Source: Actinophytocola sp036402745 (GTDB lineage Bacteria > Actinomycetota > Actinomycetes > Mycobacteriales > Pseudonocardiaceae). Taken from it: DNA of 64,000 nucleotides. Positions within the stretch are counted from its first letter, which is position 1, and the number at the start of each line of letters is the position of its first letter. The notes below the pieces were generated by a model. That model saw only the letters and a list, made by a program, of their open reading frames with translations. It was not told the origin of the DNA and did no database searches. The stretch lies in assembly GCF_036402745.1 (NCBI RefSeq), contig NZ_DASWSJ010000378.1, forward strand, positions 25,263-89,262, read 5' to 3'. The position numbers and the translations under genes were made by a program. Below are positions 8,694 to 16,600 of the stretch, in pieces.

Positions 8694-8747
8694 CTCGAGT
8701 TGTTCTCGAGTCGATGCCGAGTTCGCCGTGCCCCGAATTAGTACAAT
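8694..8747 (+). promoter_or_regulatory. SARP-like 11-bp repeats and promoter for the small membrane protein gene
   Basis: Three heptamers at exact 11-base intervals: CTCGAGT 8694-8700, CTCGAGT 8705-8711, GCCGAGT 8716-8722. Such TCGAG repeats in phase with the helix are the known binding pattern of SARP activators (ActII-ORF4, DnrI). A -10-like TACAAT lies at 8742-8747, 30 bases before the ATG of the next gene. The gap between the last repeat and this -10 is about one turn longer than the usual 8 bp. Confidence 0.55.
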
Positions 8748-8776
8748 TTCGGTAAATCCTGCAGAGGAGCAAGGAA

Positions 8777-9136
8777 ATGTCGAACTACCCCACCCTCCGC
8801 AACGCGACGGTGGCCGGCCTGATCGGGATCGTCCTCGGCATCGTGGTGCTGCGCCTCGCCGGCGTGAGTATGCCCGCGGTGCCGCCGGGCGCCGTGGTCT
8901 GCCTGGTCGCGGCCGCGTTCCTCGCCTTCGCCCCGTGGCGCTGGGTGCCGATCCTGGCCATCGTCGCCGCGCTGTTCGAGGCGGTCCCGGCCACCACCGG
9001 CCTCGGCAGCTTCATCGGTGACGGTGCTCTCGACGCGGCCGGCGCGATCATCCGTTTCGTCGGCATGGCCGTCGCGCTCATCGGCGGCATCCTGGCGACC
9101 ATCGCCTCGTTCAAGCGTGCGAAGACCAACGCCTGA
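8777..9136 (+). CDS. Small membrane protein, unknown function
   Basis: A 119-residue protein with four predicted membrane segments (VAGLIGIVLGIVVL, VVCLVAAAFLAF, WVPILAIVAALF, IIRFVGMAVALIGGILAT) and a short basic tail. ATG 8777 has GAGGAGCAAGGA ahead. I do not recognise a family. It has its own promoter with SARP-like repeats, and a strong terminator follows, so it is a single-gene unit probably co-regulated with the cluster; self-protection or envelope adjustment would be a guess. Confidence 0.75.
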   Translation: MSNYPTLRNATVAGLIGIVLGIVVLRLAGVSMPAVPPGAVVCLVAAAFLAFAPWRWVPILAIVAALFEAVPATTGLGSFIGDGALDAAGAIIRFVGMAVALIGGILATIASFKRAKTNA

Positions 9137-9149
9137 AATTTCTCGCACG

Positions 9150-9182
9150 AAAATGGCGCTCCCACCCCGGGAGCGCCATTTT
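9150..9182. terminator. Bidirectional terminator, 14-bp perfect stem
   Basis: Arms 9150-9163 and 9169-9182 with a 5-base loop. AAAA and TTTT at the base of the stem make it a classic intrinsic terminator on both strands, between convergent genes ending at 9136 and 9193. Confidence 0.92.
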
Positions 9183-9192
9183 CGTGTGCCGG

Positions 9193-10212
9193 TCAGCTGG
9201 CGCCGCTGTCCGGCATGGCCAGCCACCAGTCGCTCTGCCTGGCCCACTCGATGGTCTTGGCGAGCCCGTCCTCCAGGGTGGTGCCTGGCGACCAGCCGAG
9301 CAGCCGGCCGGCCTTGCTGTTGTCCGGGACGCGCCGCGCGAGGTCCTCGTAGGACTTGCCGAGCGCCTTGCCGGTGTCCACATCGGACAGCTCGACGTCC
9401 GGGCCGGCCAGCTTGGCGATGAGCCGGGCCGCGTCGCCGATCGTGGTCTCGACCATGCTGCCGATGTTGAACGCCTCGCCGTTGGCCACCGTGCTGTCCG
9501 CGGCCTTGATGGTGCCCTCGATCGCGTCCTCGATGAACGTGAAGCACCGGGTCTGCCGGCCCTCGTCGTACACCACGACCGGCTTCCCGTTGAGCGCGCG
9601 GTGGATCGAGCGGCTCACGACGAAGCCCGGGCGCTGGCGCGGGCCGTAGGCGTTGAAGTAGCGCACGATCGTGGCCTCGAGGCCGCGCTGGCGCACGAAG
9701 GCGAACGTGAGGTGCTCGGCGAGCGCCTTGCTGGAGGAGTAGGTCCACCGGTCGGCGGACGTCGCGCCCAGCACCCGGTCGCCGTCCTCGGCCCACGGCA
9801 CCGCGGGGTTCTTGCCGAACACCTCGCTGGTGCTCGCCAGCACGACCTTGGCGCCGGCGGCCGCGGCGAGGTCGAGCACGTTGCGGGTGCCGGAGAAGTT
9901 GACGTCGATGACGTCCAGCGGCCGGGCCAGGTACTGGTCGACGCCGACGACGGCGGCCAGGTGGTAGACGACGTCGACGCCCTTCGTGATGGCCTTGGCC
10001 AGCGACGCGCGGTCCAGGACGTCGCCCGCCACGTACTCGGCGTGCTCGCGGGCCACGGTCTGGTAGGCGGGCGGCGGGGCGCCGTCGAAGATGACGACCT
10101 CGTCGCCCCGCGCGACCAGCCGCTCGACCAGGTGGCTGCCGATGAACCCGCAGCCACCCGTGATGACGACCCGGCGCCCCGTGTTCGTCGGTCCGCTCGC
10201 GAGCTCGCTCAT
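9193..10212 (-). CDS. UDP-glucuronate decarboxylase-like nucleotide-sugar enzyme
   Basis: A 339-residue extended SDR. NAD motif GGCGFIGSH near residue 19, catalytic STSEVFG and YSSSKALAEH (Tyr-X3-Lys), and the RYFNAYGPRQRPG substrate loop. Its closest familiar relatives are the CalS9/AtmS9 enzymes that oxidise and decarboxylate UDP-glucuronate to UDP-xylose by way of a 4-keto pentose. The ATG at 10212 overlaps the stop of the UDP-glucose dehydrogenase gene (ATGA), which is the same pairing as in those pathways. A simple 4-epimerase remains possible. Confidence 0.8.
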   Translation of the reverse strand: MSELASGPTNTGRRVVITGGCGFIGSHLVERLVARGDEVVIFDGAPPPAYQTVAREHAEYVAGDVLDRASLAKAITKGVDVVYHLAAVVGVDQYLARPLDVIDVNFSGTRNVLDLAAAAGAKVVLASTSEVFGKNPAVPWAEDGDRVLGATSADRWTYSSSKALAEHLTFAFVRQRGLEATIVRYFNAYGPRQRPGFVVSRSIHRALNGKPVVVYDEGRQTRCFTFIEDAIEGTIKAADSTVANGEAFNIGSMVETTIGDAARLIAKLAGPDVELSDVDTGKALGKSYEDLARRVPDNSKAGRLLGWSPGTTLEDGLAKTIEWARQSDWWLAMPDSGAS

Positions 10213-11555
10213 CGGCCGACCCCCCGGTACGCGAAGCCCAGCTCCCGCAGGGCGGCGATCTTCTCCCGGGAGAAGTACGCGCGGCCGTCGAGGATGAGGC
10301 AGTCGTCGGCGACCGGCAGGTCACCGAAGTCGAGGTCGGCGAACTCCCGGTGCAGCGCGAAGATCGCGATGCAGTCGGCGCCGTGCACCGCGGTCCGCAG
10401 GTCGGTCTCGAGGCTTCGGCCGAACATTTCCTCCGCCTCCGCGACGTCGACCAGCGGGTCGTAGATCGTCACCTCGCCGCAGCCGCCCACGAGCGCGGTG
10501 ACCGCGTCGAGCGTCGGCGTGGCCCGCAGGTCGCCGGTGTTGTTCTTGAACGCCAGGCCCAGCACGGCAACCTTCGACGCCGCCGGGTCCTTGCCCAGCT
10601 TGGTCAGCTCGTCGATCGCGAGCTGCGCGGTGTACTCGGGCATGCCCGCGTTCACCGCGCGGCCGGCCGGCGCGGTCAGGATCTCCAGGCCCCGCTCGCG
10701 GGCGGAGTGCCACACCATCCACGGGTCCTTGGTGAGGCAGGAGCCGCCGACACCGACGCTGGGCAGCAGGATGTTGACGTTGCCGTTGCCCTTGGGGATC
10801 GAGTTCGCGGCGCGGATGACGTCGAGCGCGTCCACCCCGTACAGGGCGGAGAACTTCGCGAGCTCGTTGCCCAGCGCGATGTTCAGGTCGATCCACCAGT
10901 TGTCGGCGAGCTTGACGATCTCCGCCGCCTCGAGCGTGTCCAGCGGGATCACGTCGACGTCGAGCGACGAGCGCCAGAACTCGGCGGCGTCCTCGGCGCT
11001 GTCCTGGTCCAGCCCGCCCGCGACGATCGGGAACGTGTTGAGCTCGTGCAGCGCGGTGCCCTCGGCGAGCCGCTCGGGGGTGAACGCGAGGCCGAAGTCC
11101 TCGCCCCCCACCAGGCCGCTGCGCTGCAGGAGCGGCAGGACGAAGTTGCGGGTGGAGCCGGGCGGCACGGTCGACTTGAGGACGAACAGCTGGCCGCGGC
11201 GGATGTGCCTGGACAGCTCCAGGCACGCGCTCTGCAGCTGCTCGTCGGCGAGCGAGCCGTCCTCGCGGACGGGCGTGCCGACGGTGATCAGGACGACGTC
11301 GGCCGCGCTCACCGCCGACGCGTCGGTGGTGGCGCGCAGCTTGCCGGCCGCGACACCGGACGCGACGAGCTCGGGGAGGCCTTTCTCGGCGAATCGGCAG
11401 AAGCCGTCATTGAGCTCCTCGATGAGCTTGGTGTTGGTGTCCACACCCACGACATCCAGGCCACGGTCGGCCAGCGTGGCGGCAATGCACGAGCCGACGT
11501 ACCCCAGACCAATGACCGCGACCCGGAGGTCGTGGTCGCCGGAAATGAATCGCAT
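10209..11555 (-). CDS. UDP-glucose 6-dehydrogenase
   Basis: A 448-residue nucleotide-sugar dehydrogenase of the UDP-glucose/GDP-mannose family. N-terminal NAD motif VIGLGYVGS near residue 14, catalytic cysteine in GVGGSCLTKD, C-terminal UDP-binding domain with LGLAFKNNTGDLR. It oxidises UDP-glucose twice to UDP-glucuronate, which the next gene can decarboxylate. ATG 11555 follows a GAGGAG site. It is the first gene of the two-gene sugar unit, reading left from the divergent region that carries SARP-like repeats. Confidence 0.92.
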   Translation of the reverse strand: MRFISGDHDLRVAVIGLGYVGSCIAATLADRGLDVVGVDTNTKLIEELNDGFCRFAEKGLPELVASGVAAGKLRATTDASAVSAADVVLITVGTPVREDGSLADEQLQSACLELSRHIRRGQLFVLKSTVPPGSTRNFVLPLLQRSGLVGGEDFGLAFTPERLAEGTALHELNTFPIVAGGLDQDSAEDAAEFWRSSLDVDVIPLDTLEAAEIVKLADNWWIDLNIALGNELAKFSALYGVDALDVIRAANSIPKGNGNVNILLPSVGVGGSCLTKDPWMVWHSARERGLEILTAPAGRAVNAGMPEYTAQLAIDELTKLGKDPAASKVAVLGLAFKNNTGDLRATPTLDAVTALVGGCGEVTIYDPLVDVAEAEEMFGRSLETDLRTAVHGADCIAIFALHREFADLDFGDLPVADDCLILDGRAYFSREKIAALRELGFAYRGVGR

Positions 11556-11674
11556 ATGTGCTCCTCAACAGGAAAAGCCACCCGCACTTCTCGGGATATC
11601 TGCGCACAATCGTCCATTTAGGTGATCCCCGCGTCGTGAGCCGACCATCCCGGCGGCGATGGGAATTCGTCCCG

Positions 11675-11749
11675 GTCGCGAGTCGTCCGCGACTTTCTCG
11701 AGAGCCGCTCGAGAGCGACTCGAGGGACCCCTCCGGGACCGGTCGCGGA
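11675..11749. promoter_or_regulatory. Long run of 11-bp-spaced CTCGAG-like repeats (SARP-type)
   Basis: Heptamers at exact 11-base steps: GTCGCGA 11675, TCCGCGA 11686, CTCGAGA 11697, CTCGAGA 11708, CTCGAGG 11719; then, shifted one base, TCCGGGA 11732 and TCGCGGA 11743. The three central copies are near identical. The array lies in the 277-base region between the leftward UDP-glucose dehydrogenase operon and a rightward membrane protein gene. CTCGAG is itself a palindrome, so the array does not show which side it serves. A TTTAAT at 11786 could be a -10 for the right-hand gene. Confidence 0.6.
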
Positions 11750-11832
11750 AACCCGGTCGAATCGGACTTCGTCAGTGGCGCAGGGTTTAATGGCAGTGAC
11801 GAACGGTGGCCGATACCAGGGTGGAGAGACGC

Positions 11833-12396
11833 ATGAGCGACACGGCGGTGCGCGCGCCGGACAAGGCCGGCCGGCGGTTCCCGAAGATGCCGCCACCGGT
11901 GCGCAAGGCGGTGCTGGTCCTGCACGTGCTGTCGGCGGTCTCCTGGCTGGGGCTCACGATCGGCAACATGACGCTGTCGGTCACGGCGACGGCCACGACG
12001 AACCCGGCGGTGCAGGTGGGCCTGTTCCACGCGCTGGACGTGTTCGGCGAGGTCCTGATGATCCCGGTGGCGTGGACGGCGTTCGCCACGGGCCTGCTGG
12101 TCTCGCTGGGCACGCACTGGGGCCTGGTGCGGCACAAGTGGGTGCTGACGAAGTTCCTCATCACGTCGGTCACGGTGCTGCTCACGACGTTCCTGCTCAC
12201 GCCGGGCTTCAAGGAGCTGGGCGACATCGCCGACCGCACGCCGCCGGGCCAGCTGGTCGACCAGGCGGTCGGCGACACGATGGGCCTGATCGCGCCCGGC
12301 ATCGTGTCCGGCACGTGCTACCTCACCTGCCTGGTGCTGTCGATCTACAAGCCGTGGGGCCGCACCCGGTGGGGCAAGCGCGCCGGCAACCGCTGA
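11833..12396 (+). CDS. Four-helix integral membrane protein (DUF2269-like)
   Basis: A 187-residue protein with about four membrane segments, starting at VLVLHVLSAVSWLGLTIGN and with conserved-looking HALDVFGE and HKWVLTKFL stretches. These resemble the DUF2269-type proteins; the family assignment is from memory and not certain. GGAGAG lies before ATG 11833. No enzymatic motif is visible. A 16-bp hairpin follows at once, so it forms a single-gene unit. Confidence 0.7.
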   Translation: MSDTAVRAPDKAGRRFPKMPPPVRKAVLVLHVLSAVSWLGLTIGNMTLSVTATATTNPAVQVGLFHALDVFGEVLMIPVAWTAFATGLLVSLGTHWGLVRHKWVLTKFLITSVTVLLTTFLLTPGFKELGDIADRTPPGQLVDQAVGDTMGLIAPGIVSGTCYLTCLVLSIYKPWGRTRWGKRAGNR

Positions 12397-12403
12397 CGGG
12401 CAG

Positions 12404-12442
12404 GGAGGTGCCCCCGGCCGCCAAGGGGCCGGGGGCACCTCC
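12404..12442. terminator. Hairpin terminator, 16-bp perfect stem
   Basis: Arms 12404-12419 and 12427-12442, loop of 7 bases, starting 8 bases after the stop at 12396. There is no T-run, as is common in high-GC actinomycetes. Confidence 0.8.
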
Positions 12443-12447
12443 GATGC

Positions 12448-12631
12448 TCAGGGGCAGGTGAGGGTGAACGTCCCCCATCCGGGTGCGCGGGACGCCGATG
12501 CTCGGGTCCGAGTAGTACGGCGAGTTCCGCGTCCCCTCGAAGTGCCCGACCCACTCGGCGGCCGTCGTGCCGCAGGCGGCCGGAACGACCACCGCCGCCG
12601 CGCAGGCCACCGCCAAGGCTCTGAACCTCGT
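12448..12631 (-). pseudogene. Decayed copy of the neighbouring secreted repeat protein
   Basis: Read on the minus strand, the start is the expected place of ATG but is now ACG (12629-12631), behind the same GGGAGGACA ribosome site used by the intact gene. It then reads RFRALAVACAAAVVVPAACG, close to the signal peptide of the gene at 12717-13577, and TTAAEWVGHFEGTR, close to its repeat. A large internal deletion and a frame change follow, and the last nine codons (GTFTLTCP, stop 12448) match the end of the intact gene. The upstream non-coding DNA is also similar. So this is a tandem duplicate that lost its start, its middle and its frame. Confidence 0.72.
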
Positions 12632-12678
12632 CTGTCCTCCCGGGTTTCCGGCCCGCCGGGGCGCGGGCCGGGTACGGG

Positions 12679-12708
12679 TGGCCCGGGGCCGGGGCCGGCC
12701 CCGGGCCA
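12679..12708 (-). terminator. GC-rich hairpin after the secreted protein gene
   Basis: Perfect 12-bp stem (12679-12690 with 12697-12708, 6-base loop), 8 bases beyond the stop at 12717 on the minus strand. Confidence 0.7.
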
Positions 12709-12716
12709 ACGGAGGG

Positions 12717-13577
12717 TCAGGCGGTGCGGGTCAGGACGAAGTGGCCGTACCAGTTGCCGGGGCTGCCGCAGCATCGCGAGGTCGTGTCGCCGCTGAACTG
12801 GGTCACCGTGCCGGTGCTGCCGCACGTCACGCTCGTCGAGCCGAACTCGGTGACGAGGAAGATGACGTCGTTGACGGTGTCGATCGACCGCCACCAGATG
12901 TTGCCGCCGGCGAGCTGGACGGCGCCGCTGAGGTAGTAGACGTTGTTGGGACCGCCCTGGGTCACCACGACGTCCAGGGCGCCGGGCATCGTGAACGAGG
13001 CGGTCACCGGGGTCTGGCCGCCACCGACGGTCTCGACGATCGTGCCGGTGAACTCGCCCACCCACTGGCCCGCCGTCGTGCCGCAGGCCGCTCCCGTCGA
13101 AGCCGGGGCGGCGGCCGGGGCCGCGGCCCCGATGCGGGTCGCCGTGAACGTGCCGGGAGTGGTCGAGCCGCCGTAGTGCTCGTCGGCGGTGCCGCTGAAC
13201 GCGGTGACCCGGCCGTCCGCGCCGCAGGTGACGCTCGTCGAGGTGAACGCGACGCCGAGGATGTGCCCGAGGGCGATCTGGCGGACGCTGAGCCAGTCGA
13301 TGTTGCCGGCGTTGAGCACGGTGTTCCCGCTCTGGCCGTAGCGACTCGTGCCGATCGTGGTCAGGACGTTGAACGCGCTGTCGATCTCCACGGTCAGCGC
13401 GGGCGACCCGTACTGGTTGGTTTTGGTCCCGCCGAACTGGCCCGTCCATTGGGCTGCCGTCGTGCCGCAGGCCGCCGGAGCGGCAGCGTCGGCGGTGGCG
13501 GTGGCCACTGCGGTGGCCGGTGCGACGACGGCCGCCGCAGTGGCCGCGAATGCCACGGCGAGCGCTCTGAACTTCAT
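12717..13577 (-). CDS. Secreted protein with two CGTTA-QW repeats
   Basis: A 286-residue exported protein. The signal peptide runs to about residue 35 (MKFRALAVAFAAT, then an Ala/Thr-rich region). Two similar domains of about 120 residues follow, each opening with CGTTAAQWTGQF or CGTTAGQWVGEF and each holding a second cysteine in SVTCG, so one disulfide per domain is likely. The sequence is rich in Thr, Ser and Gly. I do not recognise a family. ATG 13577 follows GGGAGGACAC. A degraded copy lies just downstream. Confidence 0.8.
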   Translation of the reverse strand: MKFRALAVAFAATAAAVVAPATAVATATADAAAPAACGTTAAQWTGQFGGTKTNQYGSPALTVEIDSAFNVLTTIGTSRYGQSGNTVLNAGNIDWLSVRQIALGHILGVAFTSTSVTCGADGRVTAFSGTADEHYGGSTTPGTFTATRIGAAAPAAAPASTGAACGTTAGQWVGEFTGTIVETVGGGQTPVTASFTMPGALDVVVTQGGPNNVYYLSGAVQLAGGNIWWRSIDTVNDVIFLVTEFGSTSVTCGSTGTVTQFSGDTTSRCCGSPGNWYGHFVLTRTA

Positions 13578-13666
13578 GTGTCCTCCCAGTTTCCCGGCCC
13601 GGCGGATGCGGGCCGCGCACGTGTGGGCGCCGGGCCAGCGAGGGCCGGGCGCCTCTGCGGTGGTGC

Positions 13667-14845
13667 TCAGGCCAGGGCCGGCAGCTGCCGGGCCACCTCC
13701 GCGGGGGACGGCATCGCCGCGATGTCGTCGGCTATCCGGCGGGCGGCGTCCCTGCGCTCGGTGTCGACGAGGAGGCTCTTGGCCGCGGTGGCGACGGCCT
13801 CCGCGCTGACCTCGTCCAGCAGCATCTTCTCGCCGGCGCCCGCGGCGCAGACCATGTCGGCGTTCAGCAGCTGGTCCGGGCCCGGCAGGTTCTGGATGAA
13901 CAGCTGCGGCACCCCGGTGGCCATCGTCGCGAAGGTGGTGCCGTTGCCGCCGTGCTGGACCACCAGGTCCACGTGCGGCAGCAGCTCGGCCTGCGCCACC
14001 CACCGCTCGACCACGACGTTGTCCGGCACCACGCGGAACTCGTCGGCCAGCTTCGGCGTCGCCACGAGGATCTGCGCGTCCAAAGTAGACAGGCCGGCGA
14101 TGACCTGACGCATCGTGTTGATCACCCGGCCGTCGGACTCGGTGCCCAGCGTCATGTAGACCAGCGGCCGCTCGTCGGTCCGCGACCGCACCCACGCGGG
14201 CAGCTCACCCGGCGGCGCGAACGGCACCGGCCGCAGCTCGACGCGCTTCGTCGGCCCGGCCAGGAAACCCGGGTCCTGCAGCGAGGCCGGGGTGATGTCC
14301 AGGTACGGGTGGCCGAGGTAGGTCGTGTGCACCTCGGGCAGCTCGACCCCGAGCTCGGCGCCGTACTCGCGCAGCACCACCTCGGACATCGCGATCAGCT
14401 GGTCGTCTGCCGGCCGCGCGCGCCCGGTCCCGTGGCACAGCACCGGCACCCCGGCGACCCGCGCGGCCAGGCCCGCACCCGGGTTGTACGCGCCGTGGAT
14501 CACCAGGTCCACGGCACCGCCCGCGAGCACCGGCGCCAGGTCCTCGACGAAGTTCTGCGGCATCAGCCGGCAGAACCCCATCGAGATGGCCTCCATGGCC
14601 TCCTTGTTCGGCCGCGTGTCCTCGCTCGGCACCGGCACCCCGGCCGCGTGCGCGGCCTGCGCGACGACCTCCTCGGTCGACCGCCCGGCGGCGACGACCT
14701 CGAGCCCCAGCCCGGTCAGCATCTTGTGCCGGACCTCGCCCGTCGCGAACACCACCTGATGGCCCTCGTCGCGCGCGGCCAGCGCGAGCGGCAGCAACTG
14801 GAAGAAATGCCCGTAGGCGGAAAGGCTGGAGAAAAGTACGCGCAT
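13667..14845 (-). CDS. GT-B glycosyltransferase (family 1, antibiotic type)
   Basis: A 392-residue soluble glycosyltransferase. N-terminus MRVLFSSLSAYGHF with the catalytic-base His near residue 13, linker region TLGTESDG, and the nucleotide-sugar site VVQHGGNGTTFATMATGVP with LPGPDQLLNAD. This is the pattern of natural-product transferases of the CalG/EryC type. It is the only soluble one in the window and would move the activated amino or pentose sugar to the aglycone. No ribosome site is visible before ATG 14845, so the message may be leaderless. Divergent from the ketoisomerase-aminotransferase pair. Confidence 0.92.
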   Translation of the reverse strand: MRVLFSSLSAYGHFFQLLPLALAARDEGHQVVFATGEVRHKMLTGLGLEVVAAGRSTEEVVAQAAHAAGVPVPSEDTRPNKEAMEAISMGFCRLMPQNFVEDLAPVLAGGAVDLVIHGAYNPGAGLAARVAGVPVLCHGTGRARPADDQLIAMSEVVLREYGAELGVELPEVHTTYLGHPYLDITPASLQDPGFLAGPTKRVELRPVPFAPPGELPAWVRSRTDERPLVYMTLGTESDGRVINTMRQVIAGLSTLDAQILVATPKLADEFRVVPDNVVVERWVAQAELLPHVDLVVQHGGNGTTFATMATGVPQLFIQNLPGPDQLLNADMVCAAGAGEKMLLDEVSAEAVATAAKSLLVDTERRDAARRIADDIAAMPSPAEVARQLPALA

Positions 14846-14989
14846 GGATTCATGCTAGGTCCGGAAATGTCCCCGGTATTGCGGGAACTGTTCCCGGGCC
14901 ACGGGGAAAAACCCACCGGTCAATATGAGCAAACCGCTGTCATCGTTGACAACCGTGCTGCGAACCATCGACCAGTGGAGTGGTTGTCA
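14846..14989. promoter_or_regulatory. Divergent promoter with 15-bp palindrome and GAAATGTC box
   Basis: Between the glycosyltransferase and the ketoisomerase. GAAATGTC lies at 14864-14871, the same core as at 21648 and (reversed) at 3421 and 21669. A perfect 15-bp palindrome CGGGAACTGTTCCCG lies at 14882-14896. A consensus -35, TTGACA, is at 14946-14951, but no good -10 is at the right distance. GACAACC (14948-14954) is inverted again as GGTTGTC just before the start codon, which could form a further operator. Confidence 0.5.
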
Positions 14990-15454
14990 GTGACTAACCC
15001 GATGACTAACGCGATGACTAACCCGATTCCGGGGAGCGTCGGTCGGGTCAGCCCGTGCCGGCTGGTCGACCTGCCCGAGCACAGCGACCCGCGGGGCAGG
15101 CTCACCGTGGTCCAGCCGGGCACGGGCATCGACTTCGAGATCCACCGCGCCTACTACATCCACCACATCCCGGACGGCGCCGAGCGCGGCGCGCACGGCC
15201 ACCGCCGGCTCCGGCAGATCATCATCGCCGTCCACGGCAGCTTCGACGTCGTCGTCGACGACGGCTTCGCCCAGGACAAGTTCACCCTCGACAACCCCAG
15301 CCGCGGTCTCTACGTCGGCCCGATGGTCTGGCGGGACATGATCAACTTCTCGCCCGGCACGGTCGGCCTGTGGCTCGTCTCCGAGCCCTACGACGAGACC
15401 GAGTACTACCGCGACTACGAGACGTTCCTGCGCGACGCGAAGGCCCTCTCATGA
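14990..15454 (+). CDS. Nucleotide-sugar 3,4-ketoisomerase (FdtA/QdtA-like cupin)
   Basis: A 154-residue small cupin of the FdtA/QdtA group, which moves the keto group of a nucleotide 4-keto-sugar to C3. Visible signatures: DPRGRLTVV, AYYIHHIPDGAERGAHGHRR, LRQIIIAVHGSFDVVVDDG, GLYVGPMVWRDM and the ending DETEYYRDYETF. Start: GTG 14990 has GGAG ten bases ahead, but three in-frame starts (14990, 15002, 15014) arise from a tandem repeat giving the N-terminus MTNP-MTNA-MTNP. The ATG of the aminotransferase overlaps its stop. Confidence 0.88.
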   Translation: MTNPMTNAMTNPIPGSVGRVSPCRLVDLPEHSDPRGRLTVVQPGTGIDFEIHRAYYIHHIPDGAERGAHGHRRLRQIIIAVHGSFDVVVDDGFAQDKFTLDNPSRGLYVGPMVWRDMINFSPGTVGLWLVSEPYDETEYYRDYETFLRDAKALS

Positions 15455-16566
15455 CCGTTCCGTTCCTGGATCTGACCGCGCCCTACACCGAGCTGAAGGC
15501 CGAGCTCGACGCCGCCACCCAGCGGGTGCTGGCCTCCGGGCGCTACCTGCTCGGCCCGGAGAACGAGGCGTTCGAGGCCGAGTTCGCGGCCTACTGCGGC
15601 GCCCGCGAGTGCGTGTCGGTCGGCTCCGGCCTCGACGCGATCGTGCTCGTGCTGCGCGCCCTCGGCATCGGCGCGGGCGACGAGGTGATCGTCCCGTCGC
15701 ACACGTTCATCGCCACCTGGCTCGCGGTCGCGGCCACCGGCGCCACCCCGGTGCCGGTCGAGCCGGACCCGCTGACCTACAACGTCGACCCGGCCGCCCT
15801 CGAGGCCGCGGTCACCCCGCGCACCCGGGCGATCGTGCCGGTGCACCTCTACGGCCAGCCCGCCGACCTCGACGCCATCGGCGCGGTCGCGGCCCGGCAC
15901 GGGCTCGCGGTCGTCGAGGACGCCGCCCAGGCCCACGGCGCCACCTACAAGGGCGAGCGGATCGGCGCCCGGCACGTGGCGGCGTTCTCCTTCTACCCCG
16001 GCAAGAACCTCGGCGCGCTCGGCGACGGCGGCGCGGTCGTCACCGGCGACGCCGACCTCGCCGCGAAGGTCCGGCTGCTGCGCAACTACGGGTCCACGGT
16101 GAAGTACCACCACGAGGTCAAGGGCACCAACTCGCGCCTCGACGAGCTGCAGGCCGCCCTGCTGCGGGCCAAGCTCGCCCACCTCGACGAGTGGAACGCG
16201 CGCCGGTCGGCGGTCGCCGGGCGCTACGCGAAGGAGCTGGCCGGGCTCGACGATCTCGTCCTGCCGGCCACCAGCGCGTGGGCCGAGCACGTGTGGCACC
16301 TCTACGTCGTGCGCACCCCGGACCGCGCCGGCCTGCAGGACCGGCTCACCGCCGCGGGCGTGCACACGCTGGTCCACTACCCGATCGCGCCGCACCGGTC
16401 CGCGGCGTTCGGCGAGCTCGGCCTGGCCACCGGCACCCTGCCGCTGGCCGAGCGGTTCGCCACCGAGGTGCTGAGCCTGCCGATGGGCCCGCACCTCACG
16501 ACCGAGCAGGTCGACGACGTCGTCACGGCCGTCCACTCAGCACTAGCCGGGAGAGCGGCTGCCTGA
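15451..16566 (+). CDS. DegT-family sugar 3-aminotransferase (FdtB/QdtB-like)
   Basis: A 371-residue PLP enzyme of the DegT/DnrJ/EryC1 family. N-terminus PFLDLTAPYTELK, PLP phosphate region GSGLDAIVLVLRALG, the aspartate in VVEDAAQAHGA and the Schiff-base lysine in SFYPGKNLGALGDGGAV. It would transfer an amino group from glutamate to the 3-keto-sugar made by the isomerase with which it shares an ATGA overlap. This gives a 3-amino-3-deoxy sugar. Whether it is a hexose or a pentose depends on the precursor (see findings). Confidence 0.92.
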   Translation: MTVPFLDLTAPYTELKAELDAATQRVLASGRYLLGPENEAFEAEFAAYCGARECVSVGSGLDAIVLVLRALGIGAGDEVIVPSHTFIATWLAVAATGATPVPVEPDPLTYNVDPAALEAAVTPRTRAIVPVHLYGQPADLDAIGAVAARHGLAVVEDAAQAHGATYKGERIGARHVAAFSFYPGKNLGALGDGGAVVTGDADLAAKVRLLRNYGSTVKYHHEVKGTNSRLDELQAALLRAKLAHLDEWNARRSAVAGRYAKELAGLDDLVLPATSAWAEHVWHLYVVRTPDRAGLQDRLTAAGVHTLVHYPIAPHRSAAFGELGLATGTLPLAERFATEVLSLPMGPHLTTEQVDDVVTAVHSALAGRAAA

Positions 16567-16600
16567 CGCAGGACACAACTGGAGAGAGAGGCGGGAGCGC

